Below are positions 1 through 6,943 of a stretch of DNA of 64,000 bases, piece by piece. The stretch covers positions 248,001 to 312,000 of the forward strand of contig NZ_JASNWF010000006.1 in the NCBI RefSeq assembly GCF_030283205.1, in the 5' to 3' direction. Both the position numbers and the translations under genes were made by a program. The notes beneath the pieces are model-generated. The model was not told where the DNA came from, searched no databases, and worked only from the letters and a program-made list of their open reading frames with translations. How positions within the stretch are numbered: the first letter of the stretch is position 1; every line of letters begins with the position of its first letter. The stretch is from Actinomadura opuntiae. GTDB lineage: Bacteria; Actinomycetota; Actinomycetes; Streptosporangiales; Streptosporangiaceae.

Positions 1-252
1 CTTCCCAACATCACCATCCAGATCGTTCGGAACAACGGGCGTCCGACAGGCACGGGAGGTGCTTTCGTGGTGGCTACTATGGAGGACCGGAGCGAGGTCG
101 CCTACATGGAGACGACAGTACGAGGCATCACGACCGACAATCCCTCCGATCTGGCCAAACTCTCCGAATCGCTCAGAGGGTTGCGAGCGAGGGCGCTCCC
201 CGAAGACATGTCCCGGGACAGATTGAAAGAGGCGCTGGAGAAATGGACCTGA
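1..252 (+). CDS. C-terminal end of a DUF5753 (Scr1-type) HTH regulator, partial
   Basis: The reading frame is open from the first base, so the gene begins outside the window. The visible 83 residues open with LPNITIQIV and continue into GAFVVATMEDRS, the pattern of the end of the DUF5753 domain. In actinomycetes this domain follows an N-terminal XRE-type helix-turn-helix, and the proteins are usually paired with a small DUF397 protein in a regulator/partner arrangement. That fits here, because a DUF397 gene starts inside the last codons of this one (10-bp overlap). The DNA-binding part cannot be seen. A start at the internal ATG (67) would give a fragment without a domain, so the partial reading is preferred. 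Confidence 0.8.
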   Translation, partial: LPNITIQIVRNNGRPTGTGGAFVVATMEDRSEVAYMETTVRGITTDNPSDLAKLSESLRGLRARALPEDMSRDRLKEALEKWT

Positions 253-512
253 CGAAGCTCACTTGGCGTAAGTCCAGCCGCAGTGGTGAGAACGGCGGCA
301 ACTGCATCGAGCTAGCAGGGCTCTCGTGGCGCAAGAGTAGCCACAGTGCATCCAACGCGGCTGAATGCGTTGAGTTGGCGGACGCGGCGGACGCGGCGGA
401 CGCGGTGGACGCGGTGGCGGTGCGGGACAGCAAGGACCCGGACGGGTCCGTCCTGCTGGTTACCCGTGCGGCCCTGCGCAGCGCCGTGAACTCCGCCCTG
501 AGCACCTGCTGA
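243..512 (+). CDS. DUF397 domain protein, copy 1 (two motif repeats)
   Basis: Small 89-residue protein starting at the ATG that overlaps the stop of the preceding DUF5753 gene, so the two are probably translationally coupled. It holds two copies of the DUF397 core, W-R-K-S-S-x-S-x-x-N-x-x-x-C-[IV]-E-L-A, at about residues 8-26 and 27-46. An Asp/Ala-rich spacer (ADAADAADAVDAV) and the conserved tail VAVRDSKDPDG...LLVTRAAL follow. A normal DUF397 protein of about 60 residues has one core, so this is an internal duplication. Family members are partners of DUF5753 regulators in Streptomyces-type developmental control; the biochemical role is not settled. Confidence 0.85.
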   Translation: MDLTKLTWRKSSRSGENGGNCIELAGLSWRKSSHSASNAAECVELADAADAADAVDAVAVRDSKDPDGSVLLVTRAALRSAVNSALSTC

Positions 513-704
513 CCGCTCCACCACCGTCCCCCGCATCCCACAGACTCGGGCGCGGCGGGTCGTCCACCTAATCCCGCTCGGACGGCCCGCTGCACACCAC
601 AGAGGGTGCCCGTCATCCTGCTGTGACCGCCCGATCCCTCCGCCTTCGGACGGTACGAGCGGCGGCCCCGTGACAGCCGCGCCCCCACATCCGACACTGA
701 AAAC

Positions 705-1019
705 ATGTCCCTGGAACGTGCGCAGTGGCGCAGGAGCAGCTACAGCGGACCCAACGGCGGCAACTGCATCGAGCTGGCGGGGCTGTCGTGGCGCAAAAGC
801 AGCCGCAGTGGCGAGAACGGTGGCGACTGCGTGGAGTTGGCCGGGCTTGCGTGGCGTAAGAGCACGCGCAGTGCCTCCAATGGCGGCAACTGTGTCGAGT
901 TGGCGGACGTGGTCGATGCGGTGGCGGTGCGGGACAGCAAGGACCCGGACGGACCCGTCCTGCTGGTCACCCGTGCGGCCCTGCGCAGCGCCGTGGACTC
1001 CGCCCTGAGCACCCGCTGA
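705..1019 (+). CDS. DUF397 domain protein, copy 2 (three motif repeats)
   Basis: Protein of 104 residues starting MSLERAQWRR. It carries three consecutive DUF397 cores (around residues 7-27, 28-47 and 48-68), each W-R-[KR]-S-[ST]-x-S-x-x-N-G-G-[ND]-C-[IV]-E-L-A, then the VAVRDSKDPDG...VLLVTRAALRSAV tail found in the two neighbouring copies. The extra core makes it the longest of the three paralogs. It is separated from copy 1 by a 192-bp spacer that resembles the spacers after copies 2 and 3, so gene and spacer were duplicated together. It has no recognisable ribosome binding site; ACTGAAAAC precedes the ATG. Confidence 0.85.
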   Translation: MSLERAQWRRSSYSGPNGGNCIELAGLSWRKSSRSGENGGDCVELAGLAWRKSTRSASNGGNCVELADVVDAVAVRDSKDPDGPVLLVTRAALRSAVDSALSTR

Positions 1020-1219
1020 CCGTCCCGCAACGCGTCCCCCATCTCCCCCAGGCCAAGTCGCCGCGGGCCACCCGCCTCACCCGCGACGGCCCGCCGCGCA
1101 CCACGGAGGGCCGTCGTCGCCTTGCCGTGACGGTCTGGACGCTGCCTTCGGACGCTGGACGCCTCCCGATGCGAACAGAGGCCCGTGACAGCCACGTCCC
1201 TGCGTCCGAGACTGAAACC

Positions 1220-1483
1220 ATGTCCCTGAAAAGCGCCCAGTGGCGCAAAAGCAGCTACACCAGTTCCAACGGCGGCAACTGCGTCGAGATGGCAGGGCTC
1301 TCATGGCGAAAAAGCGTCTACAGCGGCTCGAACGCGGCTGAGTGCGTTGAGTTGGCTGATGCGGCCGGGGCGGTGGCGGACGCGGTGGCGGTGCGGGACA
1401 GCAAGGACCCGGACGGGCCCGTCCTGCTGGTCACCCGTGCGGCCCTGCGTAGCGCTGTGAACTCCGCTCTCGCCGCTCGCTGA
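1220..1483 (+). CDS. DUF397 domain protein, copy 3 (two motif repeats)
   Basis: Protein of 87 residues. The start at 1220 (MSLKSAQWRKSS) is chosen because copy 2 starts with the same MSL...AQWR and the same GACTGAAA leader; an upstream ATG at 1127 would only translate the duplicated spacer. Two DUF397 cores occupy about residues 7-46, followed by an Asp/Ala/Gly stretch and the VAVRDSKDPDG tail shared by all three paralogs. No second DUF5753 gene accompanies copies 2 and 3, so they may share the upstream regulator as partner or be free-standing. Confidence 0.85.
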   Translation: MSLKSAQWRKSSYTSSNGGNCVEMAGLSWRKSVYSGSNAAECVELADAAGAVADAVAVRDSKDPDGPVLLVTRAALRSAVNSALAAR

Positions 1484-1726
1484 CCGCTCCACCGCGTCCC
1501 CCGCCTCCCACAGGCTGAGTCGCGGTGGGCCGTCCACCTATAACCCCGCTCGGACGGCCCCCTCCACGCCACGGGGGCGTCCCGTCACACCGTCGTGCTG
1601 GTATGGCTCCCAGCCCTGGGGACGCGGGGCGCCTTTCAGCACGAGCACGGGCCCGTGACAGCCGCGCCCCCGCCTCCTCACGACTGTGTCATCGGCCGCA
1701 TCGATCCCCACTTCGTTCGCCGCTCA

Positions 1727-2224
1727 TCAGGGCAGGCGGGCGTGTTCGGCTCGGGTGGCGGCGATCCGCTCACGCGCGAGCGTACGGGCCCGCTTGGTGT
1801 CGTCGCCGGTGAGCCGGGCGAGGATCGCTGCGAGCGGCCTGATCTGGCCCCGGCCGCCCCAGTGACCCTCGGGGATCTCGGTGGGGAAGACCCAGATCCG
1901 GCTGGCGTCACGCGGCCAGGCGCCGTTCTCCGCGTCGAGGATCGCCTCGGTGACCTCGGCGATGACGCTCGCACGCTTCTGCTCGTCGAGCTGGCCCTCG
2001 GGGACGGACGGGACGACCTTGTAGCGAGGTGCGTCCGCGGGTTCTCCGCCGACGTAGACGCCGGCCGGTCGGTGCAGCCAGAGCCAGGAGACGGAACGGG
2101 TCACCGGGTCGGCGGGGTCGAATCCCTCGTTGCGGATGAGGATCTCGGTGATGCGGTTCAGCAGCGCCGCCTCGGCGTCCGGCTGGAGCGCGCCGTCGGG
2201 AATGTACACGTCGAGCATGGGCAT
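1727..2224 (-). CDS. Tautomerase family protein
   Basis: Protein of 165 residues with the N-terminal pattern MPMLDVYIPDGAL, in which Pro2 would be the catalytic base exposed after removal of Met, as in the 4-oxalocrotonate tautomerase/MIF superfamily. The length suits a fused two-motif member: the first beta-alpha-beta unit spans about residues 2-60, the second about 65-130. No substrate can be named. The gene is divergent from the HxlR regulator at 2320, with a palindrome in the 95-bp gap, so it is the likely target of that regulator. Confidence 0.75.
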   Translation of the reverse strand: MPMLDVYIPDGALQPDAEAALLNRITEILIRNEGFDPADPVTRSVSWLWLHRPAGVYVGGEPADAPRYKVVPSVPEGQLDEQKRASVIAEVTEAILDAENGAWPRDASRIWVFPTEIPEGHWGGRGQIRPLAAILARLTGDDTKRARTLARERIAATRAEHARLP

Positions 2225-2239
2225 GGCCGATCCCCTTTA

Positions 2240-2262
2240 CTGAGTTTAGTTCTTCAACTCAG
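2240..2262. promoter_or_regulatory. Inverted repeat, likely HxlR operator
   Basis: CTGAGTT (2240-2246), nine bases, AACTCAG (2256-2262): perfect 7-bp arms between the divergent tautomerase and HxlR genes. It lies 16 bp upstream of the tautomerase start and 57 bp upstream of the regulator. The layout is very like the duplicated CTGACTT-N10-AAGTCAG site beside the second HxlR gene at 35258, which supports a family-type operator. Confidence 0.6.
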
Positions 2263-2319
2263 GCCGGAGCCTACGGGGGCTAAGTACAGCTTGTAAACCC
2301 AGATGGCTACACTCGTCGC

Positions 2320-2811
2320 ATGGAGACGCGGCGGATCGACCCGGTGAACTGCTCGGTGGCGCGCGCCCTCTCGGTGGTGGGGGAGCGCTGGTCACTGCTG
2401 ATCGTTCGCGAAGCGCTGGACGGCGCGCGCCGGTTCGGCGAGTTCCACTCCCGCCTCGGGATCGCCAGGAACCTCCTGGCGACTCGGCTCGAGACCCTGG
2501 TGACCGCGGGAGTGATGCGCCGCGTGCCCTATCAGGAGCCCGGGGACCGGCAGCGCTTCGCCTACGAGCTCACCGAGCAGGGCCGGGCGTTGCGGCCCAC
2601 GCTCGTGGCGCTCCTGGAATGGGGCGACACCTACCTCGCCGACCCGCAGGGCCCGTCGGTCATCGTCCGGCACCGACCCGTCGACGATTCGAGCTGCTGC
2701 GACGAGCCGGTCAAGATCGTCCTCGAGTGCGCTGCGGGGCACAGCCACCTAGCCCCGGAGGACGTCTGCCGCACGCCCGGGCCGGGCGCGCGCTTCGTGG
2801 AAAGCCCCTGA
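2320..2811 (+). CDS. HxlR family winged-helix regulator
   Basis: Protein of 163 residues. The HxlR signature fills residues 8-105: a Cys near the N-terminus (NCSVARAL), then VVGERWSLLIVREAL, RRFGEFHSRLGIARNLLATRLETLVTAG as recognition region, and YELTEQGRALRPTLVALLEWG. The C-terminal 50 residues are an extra segment with SSCCDEP and a later Cys pair, which could bind metal or sense redox state, though this is only a suggestion. It is a cytoplasmic DNA-binding repressor/activator. The tautomerase gene is divergent and the palindrome at 2240 is its probable site. Its C-terminal half resembles that of the HxlR at 34741. Confidence 0.85.
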   Translation: METRRIDPVNCSVARALSVVGERWSLLIVREALDGARRFGEFHSRLGIARNLLATRLETLVTAGVMRRVPYQEPGDRQRFAYELTEQGRALRPTLVALLEWGDTYLADPQGPSVIVRHRPVDDSSCCDEPVKIVLECAAGHSHLAPEDVCRTPGPGARFVESP

Positions 2812-2866
2812 GATCCCAGGATCGTACTCAGCAGCTCATATCGGGCAAGCGTTGGATGCTGCGGCA

Positions 2867-3451
2867 CTAGCGTCCGTGGACGGCCTTGAGATCGATGTCG
2901 AGGACGAACGGCAAGGTCGCGGTGATCCGGTCATGGTGTACGCCGGTCGCCACGTATCCGCCGGTGGCATCGTCCAGCTCATAGGTGTAGACGGCGAAAG
3001 CCGGTGCGGTCTGGTCGGTCTCCACCCGCCAGTAGTGGCGGATCTGCGCCTCCGCGTACAGGGCCGGCTGGATCCGCCGGTCCTTGCGCTTGGTGGACGG
3101 CGAAACGACCTCGACGACGAGAGTGATCAGATCGGCGGGGATGGGACGCTCGTAGACGTCGTGGTCGGCGGAGTACACGACGATGTCGGGGGCGATCTCG
3201 ACCGGCTCCAGCTCGTCGTCGTCCAAGAGGACGTCCACGTCGGTGTCGACCTGCCAGGCATCAGGAGCGGCGTCTTCGATTCGAGTCGCCAAACGCCGCG
3301 CGATGCGCTGGTGGATCGGGCGAGGACGTGGGTTCACAACAAGTTCTCCGTGGACCAGGCTCACGCGCACCGGAAGGTCTTCGGGCAGCGCCTCATAGTC
3401 TGCACGAGTCCAGGTGTCACCGGACGGCAATGGGAGAGTCAGCGCGTGCAT
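2867..3451 (-). CDS. Uma2 family endonuclease-like protein
   Basis: 194 residues from the ATG at 3451 (MHALTLPLPSGDTWTRADY); this start gives the usual Uma2 length, whereas the frame stays open to 3643 with low-complexity residues. The PD-(D/E)XK-like core is visible: IAPDIVVYSADHD supplies the Asp, LVVEVVSPSTKRKDR supplies the Glu and Lys, and ALYAEAQIRHYWRVE is the conserved tail (Y-x-x-x-[GQ]I-x-x-Y-W). Uma2 proteins (DUF820) are abundant in actinomycetes and cyanobacteria; their biological targets are unknown. It stands alone between oppositely regulated genes and shows no clear partner. Confidence 0.8.
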   Translation of the reverse strand: MHALTLPLPSGDTWTRADYEALPEDLPVRVSLVHGELVVNPRPRPIHQRIARRLATRIEDAAPDAWQVDTDVDVLLDDDELEPVEIAPDIVVYSADHDVYERPIPADLITLVVEVVSPSTKRKDRRIQPALYAEAQIRHYWRVETDQTAPAFAVYTYELDDATGGYVATGVHHDRITATLPFVLDIDLKAVHGR

Positions 3452-3736
3452 GGCTCGTCGTGCCTCCGGTCCAGGTGGGTGCGGGTACTTGACCAGATTA
3501 CCTTCAGCGCATTTCTCGGGCTCCGTCATGGCCACCGGCAGGCGTGGGGATGCTGTCGTGGCGGTCCGGTCGTCGTCGCCTACGGCGGCCGGTGCCTGGT
3601 GCGCCCGCAGGGTGCGGCACATGGCCCGCGCTACCTCGGCCACCGGGTGGCCCGCCGTGTGGTGCAGGACGAGTGCGCACCGCTGCGTCAGCGGGTGGCG
3701 GGCCGGGCGCTCGGCTCGGTCATGGCGACGGCGGTT

Positions 3737-4642
3737 TCAGCGGAGCGGTTCCGTGGTCGAGGGGCGAGGGGCCGTCCAGCTGGCGAGGAGTTTGAGGCGG
3801 TCCTCCGAGGGGGTGCCCGGCTCGGCCGCGTAGACGGTCAGGTCGTGCACGGCCCGCTGCGCCAGGGGCAGGTTCAGGGAGCGGAACGCCAGCTCCAGGC
3901 GGCCGACCTCGGGATGGTCCAGCCGCTTGACGCCCTCGTGGTGGATCCGGACGTCGTGACTGGCCCACATGGTGCGGAACTCGGGGCTGAGCGTGGACAG
4001 TTCGCCGACGAGCTCGCGCAGGGCCCGGTCGTGAGGGTCGCGTCCGGCTTCGGCGCGGAGGACGGCGACCGTGGCCCTAGCGCCTTCCTCCCAGTCGACG
4101 AAGAAATGGGAAGAGCCGGGGTCGAGGAAGAAGTAGCGGGGAAAGTTGGCGCAGCCCCGATCAGCGGTGGTGTCGCTGTCGAACATCGGTGAATAGAGGG
4201 CTCTGCACAGCGCGTTGCTCGCCACGATGTCCAAGCGGCCGCTGCGTACGAAGGCGGGGGCCATGGTCATGGAGTCGACCATCCACTGGACGGATGGCGG
4301 GATCTCGACGTCCTTGCGGCGGTGCGACCTGCGGCGGGCGGGGCGAGCCGCTCTGGCCAGATCGAACAGGTAGATGCGCTCGTCCTCGTCGAGGAGCAGT
4401 GCCTGGGCGACCGCTTCCAGCACGTCCTCGGAGACGCCGCCGATGTGGCCCCTCTCCAGCCGCGTGTACCACTCGGTGCTCACGCCGGCGAGGGCCGCGA
4501 CCTCCTCGCGTCGCAGTCCCGGAACCCGGCGCCGCCGGCTCGTGGGCAGCCCGACCCGCTCCGGGGCGAGCTTGGCGCGCCGGCTCGTGAGGAAGTCGCG
4601 GATGTCCGAGCGGTTGTCGGTGCGATCGCGCGGAGACTCCAT
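3737..4642 (-). CDS. XRE-family regulator with MmyB-like ligand-binding domain
   Basis: 301 residues. The N-terminal helix-turn-helix (about residues 15-85) contains VPGLRREEVAALAGVSTEWYTRLERG, diagnostic of this family, followed by the C-terminal MmyB-like domain (about 110-275; ASNALCRALYSPMF, NFPRYFFLD, LVGELSTLSPEFRTMWASHDV). In related proteins the C-terminal domain resembles a PAS-like pocket that binds a fatty-acid-like ligand; they commonly regulate a neighbouring oxidoreductase. Here an SDR is divergent 157 bp away. The intergenic stretch contains GTTTATACCCCCATAAACG (4683-4701), a symmetric element consistent with an operator. Confidence 0.85.
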   Translation of the reverse strand: MESPRDRTDNRSDIRDFLTSRRAKLAPERVGLPTSRRRRVPGLRREEVAALAGVSTEWYTRLERGHIGGVSEDVLEAVAQALLLDEDERIYLFDLARAARPARRRSHRRKDVEIPPSVQWMVDSMTMAPAFVRSGRLDIVASNALCRALYSPMFDSDTTADRGCANFPRYFFLDPGSSHFFVDWEEGARATVAVLRAEAGRDPHDRALRELVGELSTLSPEFRTMWASHDVRIHHEGVKRLDHPEVGRLELAFRSLNLPLAQRAVHDLTVYAAEPGTPSEDRLKLLASWTAPRPSTTEPLR

Positions 4643-4682
4643 CCGTCCACGGTACCCAGCGGCCGGGCGATAGGGAGGTTGC

Positions 4683-4701
4683 GTTTATACCCCCATAAAC
4701 G
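4683..4701. promoter_or_regulatory. Palindrome between MmyB-type regulator and SDR
   Basis: GTTTAT-ACCCCC-ATAAAC: perfect 6-bp arms with a 6-bp centre, AT-rich in an otherwise GC-rich gap, 41 bp before the regulator start and 98 bp before the SDR start. Its position suits an operator for the divergent regulator; the assignment is inference. Confidence 0.5.
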
Positions 4702-4799
4702 CGGCCTTGTTCGGCCCTGACGGCGGCGGTTTCGTGGGGATCGGCAGTCGGACGGCACTCCTTCAGCGCCGTCCGCCACTCATACCCCAGGAGCATGGC

Positions 4800-5492
4800 A
4801 TGGCCACGAAGACCGTACTGATCACCGGCGCGACCAGCGGTATCGGCGCGCACACCGCGCGGTCGCTGCTCGACCGCGGCCACCGCGTGGCCGTCACCGG
4901 CCGCGACGAGACCAGGCTGAAGTCCTTCCTGGACGAGGCCGGCCACCCCGACCGGCTGCTCGGCATGATCGCGGACGCGGCGGACTGGGAGGCCACCGAG
5001 TCGGCCGTGACCCGCACCGTGGAGCACTTCGGCGCCCTCGACGCGGCGGTGGCGAACGCCGGGTTCATGACCGGTGACTCCATCGGGGCCGGTGACCCGG
5101 CGTCGTGGGCGCCGATGGTCCTCACCAACGTCCTCGGCCCCGCCCTGCTGGCGCACGCCGCCCTGCCCCACCTCGAGGCCACCGGCGGGCGGCTGGTGCT
5201 CATCGGCAGCGTCGCTGGGCTGAAGAACTCTCCCGGCAATCTCTACTCGGCCACCAAGTGGGCCACCACCGGACTCGCCGAGAACCTGCGCCTGCACGCC
5301 ACGTCCCGCGGCATCGGCGTCACCCTCGTCAACCCCGGCATGATCGACACGCCCTTCTGGCAGGACGCCGGCGCTCCTCCCTTCGCCCTGCCTCCCCAGC
5401 CCGTCGCCGACGCCGTCTGCTACGCCCTCGACCAGCCGGCGGGCGTCGACGTCAACACCCTGACCATCCGCCCCATCGGCCAGCCCGTCTGA
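4800..5492 (+). CDS. SDR family NAD(P)-dependent oxidoreductase
   Basis: 230 residues from the ATG at 4800, preceded by AGGAGC; the longer frame from 4707 lacks a ribosome binding site. It is a classical short-chain dehydrogenase: TGATSGIG cofactor loop at residues 9-16, VANAGF at about 82, catalytic Ser (LIGSVAG) and Y-S-A-T-K at about 153-157, then NPGMIDTPFW. The C-terminus ends soon after the substrate loop, so the protein is on the short side. Substrate unknown. It is divergent from the MmyB-like regulator at 4642, the obvious candidate controller, and convergent with the aldo/keto reductase gene, 8 bp away. Confidence 0.85.
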   Translation: MATKTVLITGATSGIGAHTARSLLDRGHRVAVTGRDETRLKSFLDEAGHPDRLLGMIADAADWEATESAVTRTVEHFGALDAAVANAGFMTGDSIGAGDPASWAPMVLTNVLGPALLAHAALPHLEATGGRLVLIGSVAGLKNSPGNLYSATKWATTGLAENLRLHATSRGIGVTLVNPGMIDTPFWQDAGAPPFALPPQPVADAVCYALDQPAGVDVNTLTIRPIGQPV

Positions 5493-5500
5493 AGTCGCGG

Positions 5501-6541
5501 TCAGCGGGGGCGGCGGCGGTTCTCGGGGTTCAGGGACGGGTTGCCGGTGAGGTGCTTGATGCCGGCGATGTCGGTGCCGGGCGGGACGACCTCGTCGATC
5601 GCGTCCAGGACGGCCGGGTCGAGGCGGACGTCGGCGGCGGCGAGCAGGTCGTCCAGCTGGGCCATGGTCTTCGGGCCGATGATGGTCGAGGTGATCGCCG
5701 GGTGCTCGCCGACGAAGGCCAGCGCCATGTGGGTGAGCGACAGGCCCGCCTCGTCGGCGATCTTGGTGAGGCGCTCGACGGCGTCGTAGCGGACGGGCGC
5801 GCTCGGGTCGGTGTCGACGGTGCGGCCCCTCCAGTTCGTGTCGTCCCTGGGCGCGAAGCGGGAGCCGGCGGGGGCCGCCTCGTCGCGCCGGTACTTGCCG
5901 GTCAGCCAGCCGCCGGCGAGCGGGCTCCACGGGATGACGCCCATGCCGTGCCGCCGCGCGGCGGGCAGCATCGTCTCCTCGATCGACCGCGCGAAGATCG
6001 AGTACTGCGGCTGCTCGCAGACGAACCGGGCGCCGCCGCGGCGCTCGGCGGCCCACTGCGCCTCGACGATCTGGTCCGCGGGGAACGACGAGGAGCCGAT
6101 GTAGCGGACCTTGCCCTGCCGGACGAGGTCGGTGAGGGCGTCGAGGGTCTCCTCCAGATCGGTGTCCCAGTCGGGGCGGTGCATCTGGTAGAGGTCGATG
6201 TGGTCGGTGCCGAGGCGGCGCAGGCTGGCCTCGACGGCCCGGACGACGTAGCGGCGGGACCCGCCGCGCGCATTGCGCTCGTCACCGAGCGGGAAGAAGA
6301 ACTTGGTGGCCAGGACGACGTCGTCGCGGCGGCCCTTGAGCGCGCGGCCGACGATCTCCTCGCTCTCCCCGGCGGAGTACATGTCGGCGGTGTCGACGAA
6401 GTTGATCCCGGCGTCCAGGGCGCGGTGGACGACGCGCACCGAGTCGTCGTGGTCGGGGTTGCCGACCGCGCCGAACATCATCGCGCCGAGGCACTGGGTG
6501 CTGACCTCGACGCCGGTACGGCCGAGCTTCCGGTACTGCAA
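5501..6541 (-). CDS. Aldo/keto reductase
   Basis: 346 residues if translation begins at TTG 6541, chosen because AGAAGGAGA lies just upstream and homologs start with M-x-Y-R-x-L-G. NADPH-dependent aldo/keto reductase fold (TIM barrel) with the catalytic tetrad: Asp and Tyr in NFVDTADMYSAG, Lys in VLATKF, and His in LYQMHRPDWDTD. IGSSSFPADQIVEAQW and IIGPKTMAQLDDLL are typical of the AKR-11/-12 type general stress reductases that act on aldehydes and ketones. A MerR-type promoter precedes it, suggesting induction by a thiol-reactive or redox signal; no merR gene is adjacent. Confidence 0.85.
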   Translation of the reverse strand: MQYRKLGRTGVEVSTQCLGAMMFGAVGNPDHDDSVRVVHRALDAGINFVDTADMYSAGESEEIVGRALKGRRDDVVLATKFFFPLGDERNARGGSRRYVVRAVEASLRRLGTDHIDLYQMHRPDWDTDLEETLDALTDLVRQGKVRYIGSSSFPADQIVEAQWAAERRGGARFVCEQPQYSIFARSIEETMLPAARRHGMGVIPWSPLAGGWLTGKYRRDEAAPAGSRFAPRDDTNWRGRTVDTDPSAPVRYDAVERLTKIADEAGLSLTHMALAFVGEHPAITSTIIGPKTMAQLDDLLAAADVRLDPAVLDAIDEVVPPGTDIAGIKHLTGNPSLNPENRRRPR

Positions 6542-6572
6542 TGCGGTCTCCTTCTGAGAGTTGACGGGCAGC

Positions 6573-6603
6573 ACGCTAGGTGCTGGAGCGCGCTCCAGGT
6601 CAA
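6573..6603 (-). promoter_or_regulatory. MerR-type promoter of the aldo/keto reductase gene
   Basis: On the minus strand TTGACC (6598-6603) and TAGCGT (6573-6578) are separated by 19 bp. The perfect palindrome CTGGAGCGCGCTCCAG (6583-6598) runs from the end of the -35 hexamer into the spacer. An over-long spacer filled by a dyad is the hallmark of promoters that MerR-family activators untwist. The reductase TTG start lies 32 bp downstream. Confidence 0.75.
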
Positions 6604-6904
6604 GCCGGCGGGCGGCATCGGATCGTGTCCGGCATGACTGCGGAAAATCTTCGCTCACGGGCCGGGCCGCCGGCATTCGCATATCGGACGACCGCCCCTA
6701 TATTGCACCCGTGCCGCGGCCCATTCGCGCGCTTTCCCGCCGGTTGCGGGCGCTTGGCGGCAAGGGGTGCACTGCCCGGATCTTCGCTGGTGGACCGCCC
6801 GCTTTGCCCAATCATGGAATTGCCAGGGAGGGGTTTTCCGGCGGTGTTTGCGGCGGAATCCCGGCGGGCAGGCCGGATTGGTCGATGATCTCTGGGGGAA
6901 GGCC
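6604..6904. other. Intergenic region before the DUF6084 operon
   Basis: About 300 bp between the divergent aldo/keto reductase promoter and the DUF6084 operon. It is less GC-biased than coding DNA and short frames crossing it show no codon bias or domain. It presumably holds the promoter of the operon downstream, but no convincing -10/-35 pair or operator was seen. Confidence 0.4.
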
Positions 6905-6943
6905 ATGACCACAGCCGGCGAATGCGGCGCGGGGCCCGCGTGA
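6905..6943 (+). CDS. Possible 12-codon leader ORF before DUF6084
   Basis: ATG at 6905 follows a strong GGGGAAGG and encodes MTTAGECGAGPA before TGA at 6941-6943. The GTG of the next frame overlaps this stop as GTGA (6940-6943). Either it is a short leader whose translation feeds the next gene by coupling, or a sequence change has split an originally longer N-terminus. No function can be assigned. Confidence 0.3.
   Translation: MTTAGECGAGPA

Larger units (their letters stand above)
513..1700. repeat. Tandem gene-plus-spacer duplication of the DUF397 locus
   Basis: The spacers 513-704, 1020-1219 and 1484 to about 1690 are alignable: each has a run like CCGC(CA)TCCCACAGGC after the stop, a GGACGGCCC(GC) stretch, a CACGGAGGG-like stretch, and the box CCGTGACAGCC just before the position of the next start codon (about 668, 1187 and 1651). 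The third spacer is not followed by a gene: where GACTGAAA-ATG would stand it reads GACTGTGTCATCG. The unit is therefore about 515 bp (gene plus spacer), repeated with divergence and ending in an orphan spacer. Confidence 0.75.

Noticed and set aside
513..1700. The DUF397 spacer repeats as a CRISPR or integron structure
   Set aside because: The repeat unit includes a gene and is about 515 bp; there are no short regularly spaced repeats, attC sites or an integrase.
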